The translations under genes were made by a program, and so were the position numbers. A stretch of DNA of 17,397 bases from Oscillospiraceae bacterium (GTDB lineage: Bacteria; Bacillota; Clostridia; Oscillospirales; Oscillospiraceae): the NCBI GenBank assembly GCA_017620315.1, contig JAFZQQ010000356.1:1-17397 (forward strand), in the 5' to 3' direction. Of this stretch, positions 12,747 through 17,397 are shown one piece after another. Numbering within the stretch: position 1 is the stretch's first letter; each line of letters opens with the position of its first letter. Under the pieces are notes generated by a model. The model had not been told where the DNA came from. It saw nothing but the letters and a program-made list of their open reading frames with translations, and did no database searches.

Positions 12747-12750
12747 AACC
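12738..12750. promoter_or_regulatory. Candidate operator palindrome over the pncB -10 element
   Basis: GGTTATAATAACC is a perfect 13-base palindrome around a central A and covers the whole -10 element. A repressor bound here would block pncB. I do not recognise it as a NiaR or NrtR box; part of the symmetry comes from TATAAT itself. Confidence 0.35.
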
Positions 12751-12799
12751 ATTGTGCGGCTGCACATACTATTTTTGTTCGGAAAGGTTGTACAAAACT

Positions 12800-14251
12800 A
12801 TGAGAACGGACGAAAAGCTCAACATGACCATGCTTTGCGACTTTTATGAGCTCACAATGTCAAACGGCTATTTTGAATGCGGTTATGCTGACCGAATCAC
12901 TTACTTTGACGCCTTTTTCCGCTCTGTACCCGACAAAGGAGGCTATGCCATTGCCGCGGGACTTGAGCAGCTTATCGACTATATTGAAGACCTGCACTTC
13001 ACCGAGGAGGACATTGAGTACCTTCGCTCCAGAAAGCTGTTCAGTGAGAAATTTCTTGAATACTTAAGAAATTTCCGTTTCACCGGAGATATCTGGGCAG
13101 TCCCCGAGGGAACCCCAATGTTCCCGAAGGAGCCCATTGTAACGGTGAGGGCCCGCGCGATAGAGGCTCAGCTTCTCGAGACCTTTACGCTTTTGACGAT
13201 CAACCATCAGAGCCTTATCGCCACGAAGGCCAACAGGATCGTCCGCGCGGCGAACGGCAGGGGCGTGATGGAATTCGGTTCGCGCCGCGCGCAGGGCAGC
13301 TCAGCGGCTATCGACGGCGCACGTGCAGCGTACATCGCCGGGTGCATCGGAACAGCCTGTACCATTTCGGATCAGCTTTACGGAACACCCGCGCTCGGAA
13401 CCATGGCGCATGCGTGGGTACAGATGTTCAGCAGTGAGTATGAGGCGTTCAAGACCTATTGCGAGCTCTATCCCACGAACGCGGTTCTGCTTGTAGATAC
13501 ATACAATACGCTGAAATCCGGTATTCCGAACGCTATCCGTGTGTTCAACGAGGTACTCAAGCCCCAGGGCATCACAAAATGCGGTATTCGCCTTGATTCC
13601 GGAGATATCGCGTATCTGACGCGAGAGGCTCGCAAGATGCTTGACGACGCCGGCTGGGAGACCTGCAAGATAACCGTTTCCAACTCTCTTGACGAGTACC
13701 TTATCCGCGACCTCTGGCTGCAGGATGCGAAAATAGACGCTTTCGGCGTGGGCGAGAGACTCATTACCGCAAAGAGCGAGCCTGTGTTCGGCGGAGTATA
13801 TAAGCTCGTTGCTGTCGAGGACGAAGCAGGAAACGTCATTCCCAAGATCAAGATCAGCGAAAATGTTGGCAAGATCACGACGCCGCACTTTAAGAAGGTT
13901 TACCGCTTTATCGGGCGCGATACCCACAAGGCAATTGCGGACTACCTCTGTGTGCATGACGAGACTGTCGACGATTCCTCCACACTTGAGATATTCGACC
14001 CGGAGGCTACGTGGAAGCGCAAGGTCGTCTATGATTTTGAAGCGCGTGAGCTTCAGGTGCCGATCTATAAGGACGGAAAGCTTGTTTACAAGCGTCCCAC
14101 TTTGGACGAGATACGCAAATACTGCGCAGAACAGATAGATACTCTCTGGGACGAGTACAAGCGCTTTGAGAACCCGCAGACCTACGCTGTAGACCTCTCG
14201 CAAAAGCTCTTTGACATCAAGCAGGGACTTTTGCATGATCAAGGAAACTAA
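12800..14251 (+). CDS. pncB: Nicotinate phosphoribosyltransferase
   Basis: The 483-residue cytoplasmic enzyme joins nicotinate and PRPP to give nicotinate mononucleotide, the entry step of the Preiss-Handler NAD salvage route, with ATP hydrolysis. Diagnostic stretches include DFYELTMSNGYF (14-25), EFGSRRAQGSSAAIDGARAA (158-177), GTPALGTMAHAWVQMF (195-210, with His204 as the likely phosphorylated residue), LVDTYNTLKSGIPNA, GIRLDSGDIAYL and VGERLITAKSEPVFGGVYKL. Length fits the family. ATG 12800 is chosen because the conserved region starts at once; the site before it (GAAAGG) is weak, and a start at 12752 would add 16 unrelated residues. The next gene follows 5 bases after its stop, so they form an operon. 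A promoter with a palindrome over the -10 suggests repression. Confidence 0.95.
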   Translation: MRTDEKLNMTMLCDFYELTMSNGYFECGYADRITYFDAFFRSVPDKGGYAIAAGLEQLIDYIEDLHFTEEDIEYLRSRKLFSEKFLEYLRNFRFTGDIWAVPEGTPMFPKEPIVTVRARAIEAQLLETFTLLTINHQSLIATKANRIVRAANGRGVMEFGSRRAQGSSAAIDGARAAYIAGCIGTACTISDQLYGTPALGTMAHAWVQMFSSEYEAFKTYCELYPTNAVLLVDTYNTLKSGIPNAIRVFNEVLKPQGITKCGIRLDSGDIAYLTREARKMLDDAGWETCKITVSNSLDEYLIRDLWLQDAKIDAFGVGERLITAKSEPVFGGVYKLVAVEDEAGNVIPKIKISENVGKITTPHFKKVYRFIGRDTHKAIADYLCVHDETVDDSSTLEIFDPEATWKRKVVYDFEARELQVPIYKDGKLVYKRPTLDEIRKYCAEQIDTLWDEYKRFENPQTYAVDLSQKLFDIKQGLLHDQGN

Positions 14252-14256
14252 AAAGA

Positions 14257-15825
14257 ATGTCTTCTGGGAAAAATTGCAATAAAAAAGGCATGGCTCTTCG
14301 GCAAAGTCGCGAGCGAAGTATTGCGTCAACGCTAAAAATACTGCTTGCCGCCGTAATCATCCTCGTTCAGGTCGCGTTGATCGTTGTCCTTGCGGTATAC
14401 CCCAGACGGTACGCGGTCATCGTCTGCTCAGCGCTATGGGTTGTTGGGTTTGCCGGCGCGGTGGCTATTTTCTGCTCGCGAGGCGGAGCGCATTACAAAA
14501 CCACGTGGATAATGCTTTTTCTCGCTTTCCCGATAGCCGGCACAATACTCTACGCGCTCTGGGGCGGCGCAGCCCGGCGAAGAAAAACATATATCGCCCG
14601 CAAGGTGGAGGATCCCGAGAGTATGAGGATGCGGGACGAGCTGAACGCCGATAAGCTCGCAAAGGCTTCTCCGGGCTGGTCAAGAGTGATGAACAGCTTG
14701 AAGGTATGCGGTTTTCAGGTTTACCGAAATACACGGATAGTCTATTTCAACGAGGGCAAAGCGCTTCTTGAGGATATTCTCGACCGATGCCGGAGGGCCG
14801 AACGCTTCATATTCCTTGAGTTTTACTTGTTTGCCGAGGGCAAGCTCGGGGACAGACTGACAGAGATCCTTTGTGAAAAAGCAAACGAGGGCGTTGAGGT
14901 CAAAATCGTATTTGACAGTTACGGAAGCCTGACGCGCCTGGGCGGAGAGACGGTCGTGAGGCTGCGTGAAGCCGGCGCTGAGGTCTTTGAATTCGGCCCG
15001 GTTCACAAATTTGTCAGCAAGCTTCGCCTGTCCTGCCGCGACCACAGAAGAATAGCCTGTATCGACGACTATGCTTTTACGGGAGGGACGGACGTCGCTG
15101 ACGAATGCGCCAACATTACCACACGCTTCGGTTACCGGAAGGATTCGGGAATACGGCTCGAGGGCGAAGGCAGCTGGGCCTTTACTAAGAGCTTTCTTGA
15201 AACGATGTCTATCCTTGGCGGTTTGGCACGGCATGAGATGGATTATTACCATCCTCACGGCGACATTCGGACGGAGGGGTGGTGCCAGCCCTATACCGAC
15301 GCTCTGCACGACGGCCGTGACGATCAGGCGGAGAACACCTTCCTTCAACTGATTACAAATGCAAAACGCTTTCTCTATATAACTACGCCGCATTTTGTCC
15401 CGGATGAAAGCATCGTGCGCGCACTTTGCATCGCGGGTGACGGCGGAGTCGATATAAGGCTCATGCTTCCGGGTATGCCCGATAGCAATTTCTCGGATCA
15501 AGTCGCGGAATCATACTTTGGTGAGCTGATTCAGCATGGCGTAAAGGTGTATCGCTATACACCCGGATTTCTGAATCAGAAGTGCGTTATGGTCGATCGG
15601 GAGATCGCGACTGTAGGCTCTGTGAACATCGATTACCGCAGCTTTGAATTGGATCGTGAATGCGGAGCTGTTGTCTACGGCTGCCCGATGATCGAGGAGC
15701 TTCTGGAGGATATGGACGATCTGGTTGAAAAAAGCCATCAGGTCACATTGGATGAGTGGAGCGAGCGAAAGTTGAGCAGAAAAGTGATTGAGCCCTTACT
15801 TCGGCTGCTTGCCATCTGGTTATAG
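14257..15825 (+). CDS. Cardiolipin synthase-like phospholipase D superfamily protein with degraded HKD motifs
   Basis: The 522-residue protein has the bacterial cardiolipin synthase layout: two N-terminal membrane helices (about 25-48, 53-74), a further hydrophobic segment (83-102), then two phospholipase D domains. Most framework is well kept (FIFLEFYLFAEGKLGD, FTGGTDVADE, ITTPHFVPDESIVRAL, GSVNIDYRSFEL). However, the catalytic HxKxxxxD motifs are altered: the first reads HRRIACID (H263, R265, D270; Lys to Arg) and the second NQKCVMVD (N440, K442, D447; His to Asn). Standard enzymes join two phosphatidylglycerols, or use phosphatidylethanolamine, at the membrane and need both histidines. It may be inactive, altered in reaction, or a partner of another synthase. 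It starts 5 bases after pncB, with AAGGA 11 bases before ATG 14257; ATG 14290 is an alternative start. Confidence 0.88.
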   Translation: MSSGKNCNKKGMALRQSRERSIASTLKILLAAVIILVQVALIVVLAVYPRRYAVIVCSALWVVGFAGAVAIFCSRGGAHYKTTWIMLFLAFPIAGTILYALWGGAARRRKTYIARKVEDPESMRMRDELNADKLAKASPGWSRVMNSLKVCGFQVYRNTRIVYFNEGKALLEDILDRCRRAERFIFLEFYLFAEGKLGDRLTEILCEKANEGVEVKIVFDSYGSLTRLGGETVVRLREAGAEVFEFGPVHKFVSKLRLSCRDHRRIACIDDYAFTGGTDVADECANITTRFGYRKDSGIRLEGEGSWAFTKSFLETMSILGGLARHEMDYYHPHGDIRTEGWCQPYTDALHDGRDDQAENTFLQLITNAKRFLYITTPHFVPDESIVRALCIAGDGGVDIRLMLPGMPDSNFSDQVAESYFGELIQHGVKVYRYTPGFLNQKCVMVDREIATVGSVNIDYRSFELDRECGAVVYGCPMIEELLEDMDDLVEKSHQVTLDEWSERKLSRKVIEPLLRLLAIWL

Positions 15826-15862
15826 GAATTAAAGCAACAATTTATTCAAACAGGAGGATAAA

Positions 15863-17299
15863 ATGAAAGCACCTTTTTCACCCTATCTTGACAGGATCAC
15901 ACCGGCGCTTCGCACGATCGTCGACGACCTCGAAAGAGACTACGACTATGTCAGCGTGCTGTCGACAGACTCCGCGGGCTTCAACCTCGGCGTTTCGCAG
16001 CACAGTAAAGCCGTATCGAACACCAATCTTACCACGGAACGCGGCACTGTTGTCCGCGTGTGCCGCAACGGGCTTTACAGTGAGTACTCATTCAACGAGC
16101 TTGACCCGGATGATACAAAAAGCGTGCTCTCTGAGATGCGCCTGTCGCTTGACAAACAGTTGAAGCTGCTTGAACGCACAGGCAGCGAGGTTTTCGTTAC
16201 CGGAAAGCTAAGCGACGAGCCACTCGAGCTTTTGGTTGAAAAGGAGACGGAGCAGCTTCCGGAAAAGCTTGACCTCAGCGCGCTGGTCGAGAAGTTTACC
16301 GCGCTTTCCGACGAGGGAATGAATACCATACCCGGCGCGCTCGACTGTGGGATAAGAGCCAGCTCGACGCATATTTCAAAGCTGTTCCTGACGCCAAAAC
16401 GCTATCTGCGCCAAAGCTATGTATACACCGAGGGAGTTGCGTTTTCCTATGCACCGAATCCCGAGGGAGAGCTGCGCACTACCTATGAGGGCGTTTCAGG
16501 CTGCTGCGGTCCCGAGATACTGGACGGACTTCGGGAAAAGCTTGCCGAAATGCCGCAGATCATGCGCGACGTAGTAGGCGCGGAGAAGATCGTTCCGGGG
16601 GAGTATGATATCATTGCCGACCCGACTGTGACCGGGCTGATTGCGCATGAGGCGTTTGGCCACGGAGTAGAGATGGATATGTTTGTCAAGGGCCGCGCGC
16701 TTGGCGCCGAGTACATCGACAAGCGAGTCGGCAGCGACATGGTCACGATGCACGAGGGTGCGAAGTGCGAGGAGAGCGTAACCGCCTATGCGTTTGACGA
16801 CGAGGGCGTGCTTGCCGGCGACGTGACCGAGATCGACCACGGCATTCTCAAGACCGGCATCTGCGACGCGCTCGCGGCGCTGCGACTCGGTGTGAACCCG
16901 ACGGGCAACGGCAAACGGGAGAATTTCGCGCACAAGGCTTATACCAGAATGACAAACACGGTTTTCGATTCGGGAAAAGATACGCTTGACGATATGATCG
17001 CCTCGATCAAGCATGGATATCTTCTTCGAGGCATGCAAAGCGGCATGGAGGATCCAAAGCACTGGGGCATCCAGTGCATCCTTGACCGCGGCTATGAGAT
17101 CGTCGACGGAAAGCTCAGCGGCAAGGTCGTTTCTCCCGTCGTTATGACAGGCTATGTCCCTGATCTGCTTGGCTCGGTCTCGATGGCGAGCCCTGACCGC
17201 CGTGTCGAAGGAAACGGCGCTTGCGGCAAGGGACATAAGGAATGGGTCAAGGTCGCTGACGGCGGTCCGTATCTCAAGATGAAAGCGAGGCTTGGATGA
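15863..17299 (+). CDS. tldD: TldD-type zinc metalloprotease subunit
   Basis: The 478-residue protein belongs to the TldD/PmbA (U62) family. The inverted metal motif HEAFGHGVEMD places His262, Glu263 and His266 as zinc ligands and catalytic acid, and the C-terminal GNGACGKGHKEW supplies Cys454 as the likely third ligand. These fit the active TldD subunit; the partner TldE lacks the motif. In E. coli the TldD/TldE pair trims the leader of microcin B17 and degrades unfolded peptides in the cytoplasm; no peptide precursor gene is seen here, so a general role is more likely. ATG 15863 follows CAGGAGG by 6 bases. Its stop overlaps the start of the next gene (ATGA), which is the partner. It follows the cardiolipin synthase-like gene by 37 bases with no terminator and no obvious promoter. 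Confidence 0.92.
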   Translation: MKAPFSPYLDRITPALRTIVDDLERDYDYVSVLSTDSAGFNLGVSQHSKAVSNTNLTTERGTVVRVCRNGLYSEYSFNELDPDDTKSVLSEMRLSLDKQLKLLERTGSEVFVTGKLSDEPLELLVEKETEQLPEKLDLSALVEKFTALSDEGMNTIPGALDCGIRASSTHISKLFLTPKRYLRQSYVYTEGVAFSYAPNPEGELRTTYEGVSGCCGPEILDGLREKLAEMPQIMRDVVGAEKIVPGEYDIIADPTVTGLIAHEAFGHGVEMDMFVKGRALGAEYIDKRVGSDMVTMHEGAKCEESVTAYAFDDEGVLAGDVTEIDHGILKTGICDALAALRLGVNPTGNGKRENFAHKAYTRMTNTVFDSGKDTLDDMIASIKHGYLLRGMQSGMEDPKHWGIQCILDRGYEIVDGKLSGKVVSPVVMTGYVPDLLGSVSMASPDRRVEGNGACGKGHKEWVKVADGGPYLKMKARLG

Positions 17300-17397
17300 T
17301 GCTGAAGAGAATAAAGGATAAGCTTGCGGCGCTTGGCTGCGACGCATGGGAGATCACCGAATACAATAAGCGTGGTTGGGAGTTTTACTTCATCCGC
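17296..17397 (+). CDS. TldE/PmbA-type partner subunit, N-terminal fragment
   Basis: The frame opens at ATG 17296, overlapping the tldD stop as ATGA (a second ATG follows at 17299), and runs off the window after 34 codons: MMLKRIKDKLAALGCDAWEI, then TEYNKRGWEFYFIR. The start of a basic helix followed by a beta strand with WEFYFIR fits the N-terminus of TldD/PmbA proteins, and tldD-tldE pairs are often adjacent. The assignment rests mainly on position and this short match. It would form the heterodimer with the TldD subunit. Confidence 0.7.
   Translation, partial: MMLKRIKDKLAALGCDAWEITEYNKRGWEFYFIR

Noticed and set aside
13301..14329. Long open frame (342 codons) on the minus strand opposite pncB
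   Set aside because: It lies wholly over the well-supported pncB and the start of the cls-like gene, has no recognisable protein motif and lacks a ribosome binding site.
14680..15501. Minus-strand open frame (273 codons) opposite the cardiolipin synthase-like gene
   Set aside because: The opposite strand carries conserved phospholipase D sequence; this frame shows no family features.
16496..17347. Minus-strand open frame (283 codons) opposite tldD
   Set aside because: It overlaps the conserved TldD catalytic region and has no motif of its own.
1..17397. CRISPR array, insertion sequence, integrase or attachment site
   Set aside because: No regularly spaced repeats, transposase or integrase motifs, or long terminal repeats were seen on either strand.

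Overview
The window looks like chromosomal DNA from an anaerobic, Gram-positive-type member of the Clostridia, probably Oscillospiraceae/Ruminococcaceae-like. This is inferred from gene content: a two-iron superoxide reductase, a surface enzyme anchored by S-layer homology (SLH) repeats, DegV, DUF819 and PIG-L family proteins, a lipobox thioredoxin-like lipoprotein, GGAGG-type ribosome binding sites and vegetative TTGACA/TATAAT promoters. I see no insertion sequence, phage gene, rRNA or CRISPR array.

Layout. Bases 1-1247 (+) hold the 3' end of an MraY/WecA/TagO-type glycophosphotransferase and a membrane-anchored unknown; a terminator for this unit lies inside the 3' end of the convergent capA-like gene. 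Bases 1257-4641 (-) hold a CapA-type metallophosphatase-fold protein, a DUF819 membrane protein and a PIG-L/LmbE deacetylase; the latter two have clear promoters of their own. Bases 4879-8373 (+) hold two exported proteins: a TlpA-like thioredoxin lipoprotein with a C-terminal beta-sandwich, and an NlpC/P60 peptidase with SLH repeats. Bases 8474-9318 (+) hold desulfoferrodoxin and an RsbW/SpoIIAB-like ATPase, ending in a hairpin.

Bases 9431-11257 (+) form a tightly overlapping cassette: a possible 11-codon leader, an MFS-like transporter, two small look-alike proteins (signal peptide plus one membrane helix) and a small four-helix membrane protein. Every gene overlaps the next, and hairpins flank the block. 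I can assign no function to this unit as a whole, and it is the best candidate here for an undescribed system.

Bases 11402-11567 (-) hold tRNA-Gln(CUG) with its own promoter and terminator, followed by a DegV protein (-). A divergent promoter region then leads to nicotinate phosphoribosyltransferase (pncB), a cardiolipin-synthase-like protein with both HKD motifs degraded, TldD, and the start of the TldE/PmbA partner, cut off by the window end.

The themes are cell-envelope building and remodelling, oxygen defence, NAD salvage and TldD/E proteolysis. The genes look like several short independent transcription units rather than one pathway.
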